A DNA stretch of 64,000 bases from Miscanthus floridulus. Its lineage: Eukaryota; Streptophyta; Magnoliopsida; Poales; Poaceae. Position 1 is the stretch's first letter; each line of letters opens with the position of its first letter. This document shows positions 23,690 through 34,479 of this stretch, in pieces. The stretch spans positions 120,649,707-120,713,706 of the forward strand of contig NC_089588.1 of NCBI RefSeq assembly GCF_019320115.1. The letters run 5' to 3'. A program made the position numbers and the translations under genes. Under the pieces are notes generated by a model that was given only the letters and a program-made list of their open reading frames with translations, made no database searches and was not told the DNA's origin.

Positions 23690-24535
23690 AGTTCGAGGCC
23701 GTCGAATTTGTCCTCTAGTCATCGGACTTCTTGGCAGTACGCAGCCATCTTGGCATCGTGGCAGCTCGACTTCTTCATGACTTGGTTGATGACTAGTTGG
23801 GAGTCGCCCCAGATGTCGAGGCGTCGGATGCCCAACTCGATGACGATGCATAGGCCATTGATGAGTGCTTCATACTCAGCCACATTATTTGATGAGGGGA
23901 AATGGAGATGAACCATGTACCTCATGCGGACCCCAAGGGGTGATACAAAGACCAGCCCTGCGCTGGTGCCCTTCTTCATCAGCGATCCATCGAAGTACAT
24001 CATCTAGTACTCTTGGTCGACGACCGCTGGTGGTGTTTGGACCTCGGTCCAATCCGCGATGAAGTCAGCCAACACCTAGGACTTGATCGCTATTAGGGAG
24101 GCATACGTGATGCCTTGATCCATCAACTCGAGTGCCCACTTCGCAGTTCTTCCCATGGCGTCCTGGCTCTGGATGACATCACCGAGGGGGAACGACGTCA
24201 CGACCATCACGCGATGTGACTCAAAGTTGTGGTGTAGCTTCCTCTTAGTGTTGAGGATGGTGTATAGGAGCTTCTAGATTTGGGAGTAGCGGGTCTTGGA
24301 GTCGGATAGTACCTCGCTGATGAAGTACACAGGGCGCTGCACCTTGAGGGAGTGCCCCTCTTCCTCCCGCTCTACTACCAGGGCGGCGCTGACCACTTGC
24401 AAGGTGGCTGCTATGTATAGCAGGAGGGATTCTCCATCGCTTGGTGGAACTAGGATCGAGGGCCATGTCAGAAGTAGTTTGACCATGTCAAGTGCCTCCT
24501 AGGCCTCGGATGTCCACTCGAAGCGGTCGGCTTTC
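23690..24535 (-). pseudogene. RNase H and second (archaeal-type) RNase H domains
   Basis: The RT-linked RNase H comes first (LLLYIAATLQVVSAALVVE, RPVYFISEVLSDSKTRYSQI) and is degenerate. After a linker (DFIADWTEVQTPPAVVDQEY) the second domain has the canonical YFDGS, NNVAEYEALI and WGDSQLVINQV blocks that hold the catalytic Asp, Glu and Asp. The two-domain arrangement is a known hallmark of Tat elements. In-frame stops occur between the blocks (for example before KLLYTIL and after IAIKS), mostly TAG at expected CAG. Confidence 0.85.
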
Positions 24536-24561
24536 TTCAAGAGTCGATAAAGGGGGAGACT

Positions 24562-25431
24562 TCATTCACCGAGGCACAAGATGAATCGGCTGAGGGCGGC
24601 GAGGCACCCTGTGATTCGCTGAACCCCCTTTATGTTCTGAATCTGACCCATCCTTGTGATGGCTGAAATCTTCTCTACGTTGGCTTCGATGCCACTCTCA
24701 GAGACGATGAAGCCGAGCAGCATGCCCCTCGGGACCTCAAAAACACACTTCTCGGGATTGAGTTTGATGCCATTCGCCCGGACCTTCACAAAGGTTTGCT
24801 CAAGATCGACAACGAGGTGGTTAGCCCATTTGGACTTAACTACGATGTTGTCAATGTAGGCCTCAATAGTCCGCCCGATGAGGTCCCCGAAGCATCTGAG
24901 CATACAATGCTGGTACATAGCCCCAGTGTTCTTCAGTTCGAACGGTATTGAAACATAGCAGAACGATCCGAAGGGGGTGACGAAAGACATCACGAGCTGG
25001 TCGGACTCTTTCATCATGATTTGATGGTAGCCGGAATACGCATCAAGGAAGTAGAGGGTTTGGCACCCCGAGGTAGAGTCGACTGTTTGGTCTATACATG
25101 GCAAAGGAAACGGATCCTTTGGGCACGCTTTGTTGAGACCCGTATAGTCAACACACATCCTCCATTTCCCGCTCTTCTTTCATACAAGAACGGGATTATC
25201 TAACCACTCTGGGTTGGAGCCTGGATGGATCTTCAAGGTATGCTCGATGACCTCCCTCAGAATGCCTGGCATATTCGAGGGTTTCCATGCAAAGATATCT
25301 TTATTGCCATAGAGGAAGTCGACGAGCGCGCTTTCCAATTTAGAGGAAAGTGTGGTACTAATGCGTACTGTTTTACCCTCAGAGCTGCTGGGATCTATGA
25401 GGACCTTCTTGAAGCCCTCTGCCGATTCCAA
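24562..25431 (-). pseudogene. Reverse transcriptase domain
   Basis: One frame carries DIFAWKPSNMPGI, IHPGSNPEW, MCVDYTGLNKACPKDPFPLP, TLYFLDAYSGYHQIMM, FVTPFGSFCYVSIPFELKNT and KLNPEKCVFEV, the successive motifs of a Ty3/gypsy RT. The active-site motif, normally Tyr-x-Asp-Asp, reads YIDN: the second catalytic Asp is Asn, which should abolish activity. The change is GAC to AAC, that is CpG to TpG on the other strand. A single TGA at 25,177-25,179 splits the frame at an expected Arg (CGA). Downstream it ends at a TGA at 24,562. Confidence 0.92.
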
Positions 25432-25554
25432 TGACCCAGTCGACTTCTTGGTGTCGGGCGCTTCTTCGGCTACCTTCTCCTTGAGGGTGGCGAGTTCCCC
25501 GGAGGCAACGATTGTTGTGGCATGGCTGCAGCACTCGACCTCGCACTCATAGGC

Positions 25555-25945
25555 GCGCTAGAAGGAGGTGTCGACGGTGATGACCACATGGGGGCCCGAC
25601 ATCTTCAGCTTGAGGTATGTGTAGTTGGGGACGGCCATGAACTTTGCGTAGCATGGACGTCCCAGGATGGCGTGGAAGGTTTCGGGGAACCCAACTGCCT
25701 CGAAGGTGAGGGTCTCAGTCCTATAATTGAACTGATCCCCAAAGGTAACGAGCAAATCAATCTGCCCAAGTGGTATGGCCTGCTTCCCGGGCATGATGCC
25801 ATGGAAAGACACTCGGGTTGGGTGGAGGTGAGTCCGGTCGACGCCCATCTCATCGAGCGTCTTGGTGTACATGTTGTTGAGGCCGCTGCCTCCATCCATT
25901 GGTACTTTGGTGAGTCGCTTTGGGCCAACGATTGGGTCGACCACA
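25555..25945 (-). pseudogene. Retropepsin-like aspartic protease
   Basis: The frame has LTKVPMDGGSGLNNMYTKTL, in which DGGS occupies the place of the catalytic D-(S/T)-G triad, as is usual in this lineage, followed by FGDQFNYRTETLTFEAV and the conserved FHAILGRPCYAKFMAVPNY. It is in the same reading frame as RT and lies directly after gag. Confidence 0.85.
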
Positions 25946-25953
25946 AGCGGATA

Positions 25954-27840
25954 TCACCCCGGGTGCTGGACGGTATCTGGATGGTCGGTCCGATCAAACG
26001 TTATGGCAGACTCCAGCCACCGGAGGAAGGGAGGTGTGGCCGGTTGGGCCATGTAGACTTCGCGGCGCGCGACCTTCTGACGGCGTTTGGAGTCGTAGGC
26101 CGCTGATCCTCCGAAGATCATAAGGCAGCCGTCCGGCATTGGAAAATTGTCGTCCTTCTCCTCGGCGTCGTTTGCAGTGGGGGGAGGGTCTTTCCCCTGC
26201 TCCCCTTTGTTGGAGCCTCCGCACAAGAACCGCCGCATGAGGCCACAGTCCTTGAGCAGATGCTTAACAGGAAAGGCGTGGTTTGGGCAAGGCCCCTCGA
26301 GTAATTTTTGAAGTGGTTTGGAGTGCCCTCCACGGCTTTCGACCACCCTTGTGGTTAGTAGCGGCCACGAGCAAGTCCTTGCGCTATTGCTTCTTATTCT
26401 TTCTTTTGGAGGAACGATTGGAGGTGCCTTCGCCGGCACCCTCGTCCCGCCTTAACTTACCCTCGAGGAGATCGAAGATCGCTCCGACCGCCTCTCCTCC
26501 TGAGGCATAGCTGGTGGTGATGTCCAGGAGTTCCTTGGTGGTTCGTGGGCCCTTGCGTCCCAGCTTATGAACCAAGGACTCATAGGTCATCTCGGATAGG
26601 AAGGCTCCTATCATGTCGACATCGGCGACGTTAGGGAGCTCATTGCACTGTCGGGAGAAGCACCGAATGTACCCACGGAGGGTCTCACTACCTTCTAACG
26701 GCAGTTCTTGAGGTCCCATGGGTTCCTAGGGCGCTTGTATGTGCCCTGGAAGTTTCCCACAAAGATCTCCTTCAAATCCGCCCAACTCTGGATTGCGTTG
26801 GACAGCAGGTGCTCCAACCACGCTCGCGCCGAATCGGCCAAGAATGGTGGAAGGTTGCGCATAATGATGTCGTCATTATCCGCACCACCGGCTTGACAGG
26901 CAAGCCAATAGTCTTTGAGCCAAAGTTCGGGGTTTGTCTCCCCAGAGTACTTAGGGATATTGGTAGGTGGTCGATACCTTGGCGGGAAAGTAGCGTTGAG
27001 GATGTGCCGGCCGAAGGCCTGAGGGCCTGGCAGGTCGGGGCTTGGGCTCTGGTCCTCGCCGCTGTTGTAGTGTCCGCTGTGACGAGGATGATAGCCACGG
27101 CGGGCTCCTTCTCTTGGGTCGCTGTAGGTGCATCTGCGGGCGTCGAGGGTGCTGCGTGCATCGCGGTTGCGGCCAAGACGTTGATGTATTGGGATTGCAG
27201 CGCACTGCCTGCTGCCTTGTGGTGCCTGGTGGACTGATGTGTCCCTGGCAGGGCGCACCAAGGGCGTGCGCTAGCTAGTGTCGAGCTCGCGTCGCTGAGA
27301 CAATGAGCTCTTGAAGGCCATGGAGCAAGACCGTTGCGGCGGTGATGTACTGGCTTGCCCGAGCGAAGTGAGGAAGGGTTTCATCATCGCCGATGATCCT
27401 TCGGTTTATGTCACGGGCCAAGGCGTGTGCGCGCCCACCATCTCCGTGGCGTTCAATCTCCCGATCGACCTCCGCGTATTCCTGAACAAGCTGTTGTCCG
27501 GCTTCATTGATCTCCCACTTTTGGGCTCTCAGCTGCTCCACCCCTACGCGAGGTGGGGCCGCTGTCTCCCCTTCGGTTTTGCTGCCGAGGTTGCTTGCCG
27601 GGGTAGCCTCCTCCACGGAGACGCTTTTGATGTGTCCCTCGGGGGCACCCGCCATGAAACATTCCAAGGAGGGATGATGGCTCCCCCTGCTGGAGTCAGA
27701 GCCAGAGTTCGACCCTGGCCCTTCCGTAAGGAGGCCGTTGAGGGATTCCATGATGCTTTCGATCATCCCCATGAACTCGTTGTTCGCGGGGGACGGGATT
27801 GTGCGCTGTGCCACAAGGTGGCTAACGGTCGCCACGGCAT
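25954..27840 (-). pseudogene. Gag polyprotein relic
   Basis: Downstream of an N-terminal part (27,835-27,275: DDETLPHFARASQYITAATV) lies the gag core (FGRHILNATFPPRYRPP, NPELWLKDYWLACQAGG, FLADSARAWLEHL, ADLKEIFVGNFQGTYKRP), then GSETLRGYIRCFSRQCNELP and the Cys/His-rich CPNHAFPVKHLLKDC. The four pieces use two frames (switching near 27,270, 26,700 and 26,410), so at least three frameshifts break the gene. Gag would form the particle and bind RNA. The N-terminal limit upstream of 27,835 is uncertain, because a related frame extends to about 27,990. Confidence 0.82.
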
Positions 27841-28139
27841 TGCGGAGACCAAACAGAAGCGTCGTTGGGGCGCTCCGTGTAGAGTGTTCCAGAGAGAGGA
27901 TGAGGCGGCGCGGGTCCTCCCTGGACGGCTGGGGTCTAAGGGAGACGCCGGGCTAGCGCTCAAGCCTCCCGTGGTTGAAGCCGATGGAGGGGAGAGATTG
28001 GATGGCGGCGTGGGCTAACACCAACACTCCTCCCACCGTGACGATGAAGTCCACGTCACCGAAATGCACGTGTGCACCTAGGACCCTACTGATTACGTGG
28101 CTAGCCATCCGAGGCCTGATTTGGAACGTGCAAAGGCCC

Positions 28140-28156
28140 CTACCTAGCGCGCCAAC
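28140..28156 (-). other. Primer binding site region
   Basis: Directly after the LTR end on the coding strand comes GTTGGCGCGCTAGGTAG. A TGGCGC word right after the LTR is where gypsy elements carry the site for the tRNA primer. I do not assign the tRNA. Confidence 0.55.
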
Positions 28157-28620
28157 TGTCGGTGTTTCAAACAAACACCAACTAGTAAATTTATATTTGT
28201 TGCGCGTTAGGCTCGGATCGTGTTATACTGGTTCGCGCAGAACGTCCCTACGTCTAGTTTGCTGCTGCTCGTGTTATTAGTACCGAAAAAGGTTCGTAGT
28301 AGGGGGTACAAACGGTCGAGAGAAGGACATGTCCCAAGTCTCTGATGGAAAGGTCGAAAGGATGCTAAGAGCTCGGTTGCTGCTTGGTTGTGTGTTGTAT
28401 GTGGAATCGATCCGTCCCCTCCGTGGGGTGTCCTGCCCTCCCTTTTATAAACCTAGGGGGAGCAGGGGTTACAGATGGGAGAAAGAGGAAAAAAACAAAG
28501 GTAGAGAAGGTCCTTCGAGGGTGTCGGATCTTTCTTTTCCCTTGACCCTGCCCTGCCGACATGGCAGACCATGCCAGGGATAGCATGTCTCGCTAATCCT
28601 AGTAGGGCCGGGCTCTGGCT
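28157..28620 (-). repeat. Upstream (5') LTR, truncated to 464 bp
   Basis: It matches 14,574-15,050 from TGTCGGTGTTT to GGGCTCTGGCT, then the similarity stops at about 28,620. The lost part corresponds to the U3 region including the 29-bp repeats, so the element lacks its promoter. No target duplication can be tested. Confidence 0.88.
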
Positions 28621-29054
28621 AACAAATTGCAATTACATCTTGTGTGCAAATTTTAGTATCTAAGGAATTATAATTGAGTGCTAAGTAGAACAAGGCATGC
28701 CCCACAGGTATGCCGTGGCCCACCTGGCATACCCCATGGGTCCACCCCTGGGCGGCTATAGGAACTATTGAGTAGTTTCTGGAATGGAACTATCCTAATG
28801 CATTGGCGGAAGCATGCATCATCGTTTTATCATCAAAATCAATTTCTTGTATCGGAGCATCTTGCACCCTATAATGTGTTTGGTTCCTTGCATCCCACAA
28901 TGTATCCACTCTAGCGTGTGCATATAGGCTAGAGGTGAAGTTTGATTGATTGCCTGCTTTACATGTGTGGAAGTAGATATACAGTGGGATGCAGGCCGGG
29001 TGCATTCGGCCACAACGAGCGATGCAGGATGGGAGTCGTGGGTGCACATGTAAC
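28621..29054. other. Unassigned sequence between LTR break and MULE-like element
   Basis: No gene recognised. The word ATGTGTTTGGTTCC near 28,874 and its rough reverse complement GGCAACCAAACACACC near 29,966 flank the next element and might be the worn ends of an outer transposon. Confidence 0.3.
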
Positions 29055-29804
29055 AGCAACTCCAAGGGAGATGCTATTTTTTTTTTTATTTTGAGTCTAA
29101 TTTAGACAATCTGTGGTATAAAATAGACTCCAACGCATATTTTATTTGAGTTTCTAAAATACCAAATGAGTTATCCCATCTATTCTGCTTGGTAAAGAAA
29201 GCCAGTAGACGGGCGCTCGCCATCAGCCCTCCCTCACCGATTTCACGGGTTTGACGCGTCTTTTCCCACGAGAAAGCATCGCACGTGCGGCACGGCTCTA
29301 TGGTTGCGCTCGTCTCCGGCCGTGCCATGGTGGCGCACGTCTTCGGCCACGCCACGGCGGCGTACTTCTTCAGCTCTGAGTCGTGGCGCATGGGGTTCAG
29401 AGACTTCATCGAGTGGAAAGATCCGGAGAGGTCGGGCTGCCTCAAGGACGATAACCGTCCAATGTGATATATCAGCGTCTTCAACGTTTACTAGAGCGCC
29501 AATGAGGACGGTGACAGTGGCGGTGGCGACGCTCTGACTCCGATGAAAGTAGCCGTGCCGCTATCCTCTGTCCAACCAGCACAAGCATTTCAACAATCTG
29601 CTGGAAAGAAGCAAGGGACTAATGCCACTGTTGATGTCGCCGGGGTGGCCTTCGATGCCTACGTGGCAAGTTTTGAATATGGAAAATAGAAAATTTACAG
29701 AGTCTGTTGGACAACCCATATCTTTTTAAGAGATTTTATTTTTAGAGAATGGCTAAATCATGCATATTGGAATATATATTTTTAGCTAACCTCTTGGAGT
29801 TGCT
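29055..29804. mobile_element. Mutator-like (Pack-type) element with captured fragment
   Basis: AGCAACTCCAAGGGAGATGC at the left is matched at the right by CTCTTGGAGTTGCT, giving a perfect 12-bp inverted repeat AGCAACTCCAAG. The outer 100-150 bp on each side is AT-rich; the middle 29,200-29,680 is GC-rich and looks like captured host exon sequence. No target duplication is clear, so the superfamily is tentative. Confidence 0.5.
29285..29690 (+). pseudogene. MATH-domain (MATH-BTB type) gene fragment, captured
   Basis: The frame from 29,285 gives TAAYFFSSESWRMGFRDFIE then RSGCLKDDNRP, and one base later in another frame TVQCDIS. The pattern W-GF-FI ... SG-L-DD ... T-QCDIS is the last third of the MATH domain as seen in the large grass MATH-BTB family, E3 ligase adaptors. 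A frameshift near 29,455 and stops at about 29,465 and 29,492 break it, and no BTB domain follows. Recognition rests on about 45 residues, so it could be another family. Confidence 0.42.
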
Positions 29805-31363
29805 CTAAAGCTCTAAGGTTAAATAGACTGTACATACAACCAAACAATATTTTAGTTTTTGACATCCTCTTAGGTAACCTTATTATCAAATACTTTCTTT
29901 TCAGAAATAGGTCCCACCCATCTTACATCCACTCGTGCATGATATACGATACAATCAACATCTGGCAACCAAACACACCGTACACATATATATCCATGTC
30001 TTTCTTTTTTATATAAAAGAACTTCTTTAAGTTAGGAACATAGTACAAGGAGGAGGTCTAAAAGAACCTAGGATACATCGCGGATGGTATGATCCAAGTC
30101 CTGTTGTCTTTACGATACAGGATATAGTGGTCGAGACAAGAGTATATTTCGTGCATATCAAATGATAGCAGACAAGTAATCTTCTTCGTGAATAAGAAAT
30201 TAACCTTTTGGAATTATGACTTTGGACATTTAATTTTGAAAGTATGGCTTTATCAATTTCTAGATCTGGCACATTAATCTTCCAGATCAAGTTGCTGATC
30301 GAATATTCCATGATTTTTCGGCGTTGTGCATTTAGTGGTAGGCGACGTTCCTGATGACAGCGAGGCGCCTGTTGTGACTTCGTCAATTTCGAAGATTTGC
30401 CAACTCAGTCTTCGGAAATGTTCATATGTTGGGGGAAGTGCCCCCGGAAGGCCGCCCCGGCGGACCCTCAGCCACTGGTACAACCCTCGCGTGATTTGTT
30501 TGGCAGGAAGGGGGTTCGGGATGGGGTTCACGGACCTCCCTGGTGGCGCGAGTTCGCGTGGCACTCGACAAACCCTGCATGAAACCTCGCCGATCGAGGC
30601 CCACAACGAGACGGCCGCGGAGCAACCCGAGGAAGGCGCCAAGAAGACGGAGGCAGATGGCGCTGTTTCGGAGTGGTTGGCCATGGGACGGGGAATTACT
30701 GTTGTACCCTTGCCTATGCGCTCACCAATAGTTGCACACAGTTAGCCCTTATATAATTTCGCACTGCCCTGGGCACTGTTTTAGACACGATCTTTATGAA
30801 TTAATGGGCATTTACTCCGAAATTAATCTTGTCCCCTACCACTCCGCCCTCGGTGCCAGACTTCACGTTATTCTTCTCCCTCGTCCTCCCCCCCCCGCCT
30901 AGCCTCTAGCGAGGACGGGAGGCCAGGAGTAACCCCACATCATAGGGGTAGGTTTATTTTTGCGGGTTCATAGGGGTAGGGTTTGCGTGCGTGCGTTAAT
31001 AGGGATGAGTGTGCGTGCGTTGTAGGTGTCTACCGTCGAAACAATACAAATTTCGTTGAATTCACGAGAATCAAAATTAATTTGTTATTCAAACACGAGC
31101 CATAAGTGAACTGCGCAGATTAATTAGGTGCTAGGGAGTCTTCGAAACTCAATATTTTTATGTGATGTGAAGAAAAGTTGATAAAGAATACACATGGCAT
31201 GCGCATGTATGGTGCGTGCTCAACTGGTTTTGCCAGGACTGATCATGTGGGCAATCTAGAAAAAAGTAGTAATCTATCTATCTATAATATTGATAGGTAT
31301 TCCGAGTGCTCATGTGGACCTTTGCTCTCTTCCGTATCAGCTCATTTCGCGATGACTTGGAGT
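29805..31363. other. Unassigned; overlapping open frames at 30,274-30,745
   Basis: A plus-strand frame (30,326-30,745, 139 codons) and a minus-strand frame (30,274-30,684, 136 codons) overlap in a moderately GC-rich patch. Neither matches anything I know, and base composition alone can explain them. The rest is AT-rich spacer with a run of ten C near 30,888 and repeats of GTGCGTGCGT near 30,980-31,020. Confidence 0.35.
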
Positions 31364-31558
31364 CACTGTTCGCCTAAACGGTCGTTTAGCCCGTTTAAAC
31401 ACCGTGTAAACGCTACACGGTGGTGCGCCGTTTCTGTTTAATCACCCGTTTACCCCGTTTAATCGGCCGTTTAGCCCGTTTAATGGGACGTTTTGCCCAA
31501 ATAATGGCTAAACGGTAGGTGACCGAGTGTTTACCGTTTAGCGTTTAAGAAAACACTG
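31364..31558. mobile_element. hAT-type MITE, 195 bp, with 8-bp target duplication
   Basis: The 8-bp sequence CTTGGAGT occurs at 31,356-31,363 and again at 31,559-31,566, directly flanking an element that starts CACTGTT and ends AACACTG (CA-TG ends as in hAT elements, whose consensus is CAGTGTT). Inside, the words CGTTTAGCCCGTTTAA and ACCCGTTTACCCCGTTTAAT recur. Eight-bp duplications are diagnostic of hAT insertion. Confidence 0.8.
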
Positions 31559-31644
31559 CTTGGAGTCACCTATTTCGCGATGAGCAGACCAGCTAATGAA
31601 CTCCCAGATGCTGTTTGGTTTAGTGTTAAGAGAATGGCAATGGG

Positions 31645-32420
31645 CACTACCGGAATGAGGAAGTTTGCCATGTGCCCACGTCACATGGCGAAGCCTAAAA
31701 AACACTCGATAAAACCTTTGCCGAGTGTTACACTCGACAAATGGCACTCGGCGTACACAGAGTCGGCAAACGTTTCTTTGCTGAGTGTTTTTTATCGGGC
31801 GCTCGGCAAAGACTTTGCCGAGTGTTTTTTGGGCACCGACACTCGGCAAAAAAAATTATAAAAAAACCCGCCGTCACCGCCACCACGCGGCTCGCCCCGC
31901 CGCTGCTCACCCGCCGCCGCCGCCGCTGGCACCATGCCTCAAGCCCCACCGCTGCTCGCCACTGCCACCACGTGGCTCGCCCCGCCGCTGCTTGCCCGCC
32001 GCCGCCACCACCGCCCGGCTCGCCCGCCGGTTCCTGCCCGGCCCGCCGCCGCCACCACCACCTGTGCAAAAAAAAGAGGGAGAGGGAGGGGTCGGCGGCA
32101 AGGGGAGGAGGCGACGGCGGGAGAGGGAGCGGAGGGGGCGGTGCCGGGAGGGAGGGGAGGGGGCGACACCGGGAGAGGGAGGGGAGGGAGGGGAGGGGGT
32201 GGCGCCGGGAGAGGGAGGGGAGGGACGGGAGGGGCGGCATCGGGAGAGGGAGGGGAGGGTGGGAGGGAGGGGGCGGCGGCCGGGTGCTTTTATAATGTGC
32301 CGAGTTTGCCGAGTGTCGTATCGAGGACACTTGGCAAAGCTGGCTTTGCCGAGTGTCAGATCACAGCACTCGGCAAGCTAATCTTTGCCGAGTGTCTAGG
32401 ATTTGGGGCACTGGCAAATA
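31645..32420. mobile_element. Non-autonomous CACTA element, right end unclear
   Basis: CACTACCGGAAT at 31,645 is a CACTA end. Subterminal words GCCGAGTGT and ACACTCGGCAAA follow repeatedly at 31,719-31,855, and the same words return at 32,298-32,398. The middle (31,861-32,290) is extremely GC-rich. The expected closing ATTCCGGTAGTG is not seen after 32,398, so the right terminus is lost or beyond recognition. No transposase. Confidence 0.75.
32075..32280. repeat. Purine tract of GGGAGAGGGAGGGGA-type units
   Basis: Inside the small CACTA element the plus strand is almost pure G and A, with five or more units of GGGAGAGGGAGGGGAGGG separated by CGGCG/CGACACC spacers. Dense G-triplets could form quadruplexes. 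Open frames here code only low-complexity Gly/Arg/Glu and are not genes. Confidence 0.85.
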
Positions 32421-32489
32421 TATTATTTATTTATTTTATTTCCTTGTTTTCCATAACGTGTTTTTCCTTTTCCCCCTATCCATACCAGG

Positions 32490-32720
32490 AGGATCTTCAA
32501 TAAAGGAAAGAGAATAGGAATATGATCGGTTGAGATTAGATAAATTAGGAAGAGTCCATATCTAAAATGACTTCCCTCATTAGATTACTTAGGATAGAAG
32601 TCTACTCAGGACTATAAATACAGAGGTGATGTAATCATTGAGAATCAAGAAGGAACCACTAAATACTCCCTTATTTCAATAATATTTTTAGGTGATCATG
32701 CAGTTGGCACCATATCATCT
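32490..32720 (+). mobile_element. Possible Ty1/copia solo LTR
   Basis: GACTATAAATACAGAGGTGATGTAATCATTGAG-like sequence at 32,610-32,645 (TATA box, short spacer, leader) followed by TTATTTCAATAATA resembles the promoter and R region of plant copia LTRs. Neither end can be fixed, so this is weak. Confidence 0.3.
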
Positions 32721-33467
32721 TTAGTTCACATATTTACGGTTTCAAAGCAATAGATCGTTGACAAGAAGGGGCTTTATTATGTCTATTCCATCAATATGCA
32801 AAGTTTGCAACTTTTTCGCTGTCCTTTGTCATAATCCTGTAGCATTATGCTCTTACTAAATACTCATCTCTGCACTCTTTCTGTACCTTTTTTCACATCT
32901 CTCAATTCATAGGGTGATCGTTCTTATGACCAGAGCGTGCGAGGCTCGCTCCGTCAACTTATCAAAGGGGTGCTCATAGCTCCAGCCTCTTGGCTTCATC
33001 GTCACGACATCCTTCCACCATGTGTGCTTCATGCTTTAATTTGACAAGGGTAGCAAATTTTTAGCAGCTTAGCGAGAGCTTACCTATTTTTGTTATGCTA
33101 TTTACATCTAACAGCACTATGTTTGCTCAATAACCATTGTACACATACTTTATTTGCGGCTTGGTATGCGAGAGGACATACACACATTTGTATCGGCTTA
33201 TATGCTATTACGCAGTAAAAAGAGTACTTATTCCTTCTACATTTCTAGCCCGCACCACGTGTTCAAATGGTGATTGATATATACCGCCTTTGCCACTGCA
33301 TCTAAATCTGTTGTGTATCGTGCATATTGTCAGTCTCCTGCGCGGGGTTACCTGCTAGTATATATTTGTTTCTCAACAGATGTTAGTTTGCCCAAAAGTT
33401 TGGTACTAGTACAACATGCGGCTTGGCCTGTTCTACTTGGAGGAAAAGCCTTGAGTTCATAATTAAC
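32721..33467. other. Intergenic, nothing recognised
   Basis: No family match in any frame. A 62-codon frame at 33,274-33,462 has no recognisable motif. Confidence 0.35.
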
Positions 33468-33507
33468 CGTTATAATGTACACAAGTCCCCAATTTAGAGG
33501 GAGAAGT
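33462..33507 (+). repeat. Short copy of the NLR exon start
   Basis: GTTATAATGTACACAAGTCC and the following AATTTAGAGGGAGAAG recur at 35,370-35,411 (GTTATAATGTACAAAAGTCC, AATTTAGAGGAAGAAG), where the NLR exon begins. The copy stops after about 45 bp. Confidence 0.85.
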
Positions 33508-33659
33508 GTAGGGCCCCTAAAATAGATGTATAAAGTTGGTAGGTACCTCTAATCACTTGGATGAATGTCTCTTCTAGAAATAAAGTAAAGGTATACCCGT
33601 TAAATACATTGACTTCTTAAGATCCGATCGACCACAGGTTTCAATGTCTTGTCATCATA

Positions 33660-34100
33660 TCTACTTTTATCGATTTAAAAAATAGTATAGATTTTAGACT
33701 ACACTTTTAACTACTGAAATGGCATTAAAAGCCGTTACAGCTTGGACGACGACAATCAAGTTCTTAAATTTTTTATACGAAATAATTTAATATTTTGTAG
33801 TACTATTGTTTCATAAAAACATAGAATGCTGAAAATTAGACTACCAATATTGATATGAAATAATGTTTTGATCAATATATAATAAACTTATTTAAGTAAC
33901 AATGGTTATTAATTATCGATTTAAAAATAGTAGATTTTAAACTACACTTTTAACAACTAAAATGGCATGAAAAGTCGTTATAGCTTGGATGGTGACAATC
34001 AAGTTGTTAAATTTTTTTATTTGAAATAGTTAAATATTTAACCAACATATAATAAATTTATTTTAATAACAATTGTAATTAATTGATTTGTCGTAATAAC
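33660..34100. repeat. AT-rich tandem repeat, about 260-bp period, two copies
   Basis: GATTTTAGACTACACTTTTA at 33,690 and GATTTTAAACTACACTTTTA at 33,934 begin parallel stretches (AATGGCAT-AAAG-CGTTA, GCTTGGA, GACAATCAAGTT). A looser third echo follows near 34,080-34,250 (GTAATAACT, GGTTATTAAT). Confidence 0.75.
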
Positions 34101-34479
34101 TATATTACAATTGACATGTAGATTTAGAGCTATTTTTTTATTTATGTTTAAAATATATTACTGTATGGCACAATATTTATTCAGCATATAAAAATGGCAA
34201 TGGTTATTAATTTATTTGCCGTAATAACTTATATTAGTGCACATTAATTTAGATATATTTTTATTTGTTTTTTATAACAGTGAAGGTTGATAATATTCAT
34301 CAGCCAAAGCTTTACTTTGTTTTAACTCTGTTAGACACATGTGGATAATTTGGATACAAATTTATGGGTTGTTTCGAATTATAGTTCATAATGGCAGAGG
34401 AGCATAATTCAGATGTAAAACTAGAGAGTTAATTTCATTTTGTGGCAACACATGTGAAATCTTATTTGTTGGCCCCTCA

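Larger units (their letters stand above)
14574..28620 (-). mobile_element. Ty3/gypsy Tat-lineage LTR retrotransposon, non-autonomous
   Basis: Two related LTRs in the same orientation bound the element (14,574-15,822 complete; 28,157-28,620 truncated). Gag, protease, RT, two RNase H domains and a partial integrase lie in that order on the minus strand, and a spliced extra gene lies on the plus strand next to the downstream LTR. Two RNase H domains and an antisense extra ORF between pol and the 3' LTR are established traits of the Tat lineage. The copy is dead: integrase lacks its catalytic core, the RT active site is changed, stops and frameshifts are frequent, and the upstream LTR has lost about 780 bp. 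Confidence 0.9.

Noticed and set aside
28621..30000. Outer transposon bounded by TGTGTTTGGTT words
   Set aside because: The inverted match is only about 11 bp and no target duplication could be found.
30274..30745. Opposed frames of 136 and 139 codons as genes
   Set aside because: Overlapping frames on opposite strands in GC-rich DNA without a family match.
31728..32503. Frames of up to 200 codons across the small CACTA element
   Set aside because: They encode Gly/Arg/Pro runs from the purine tract and GCC repeats.
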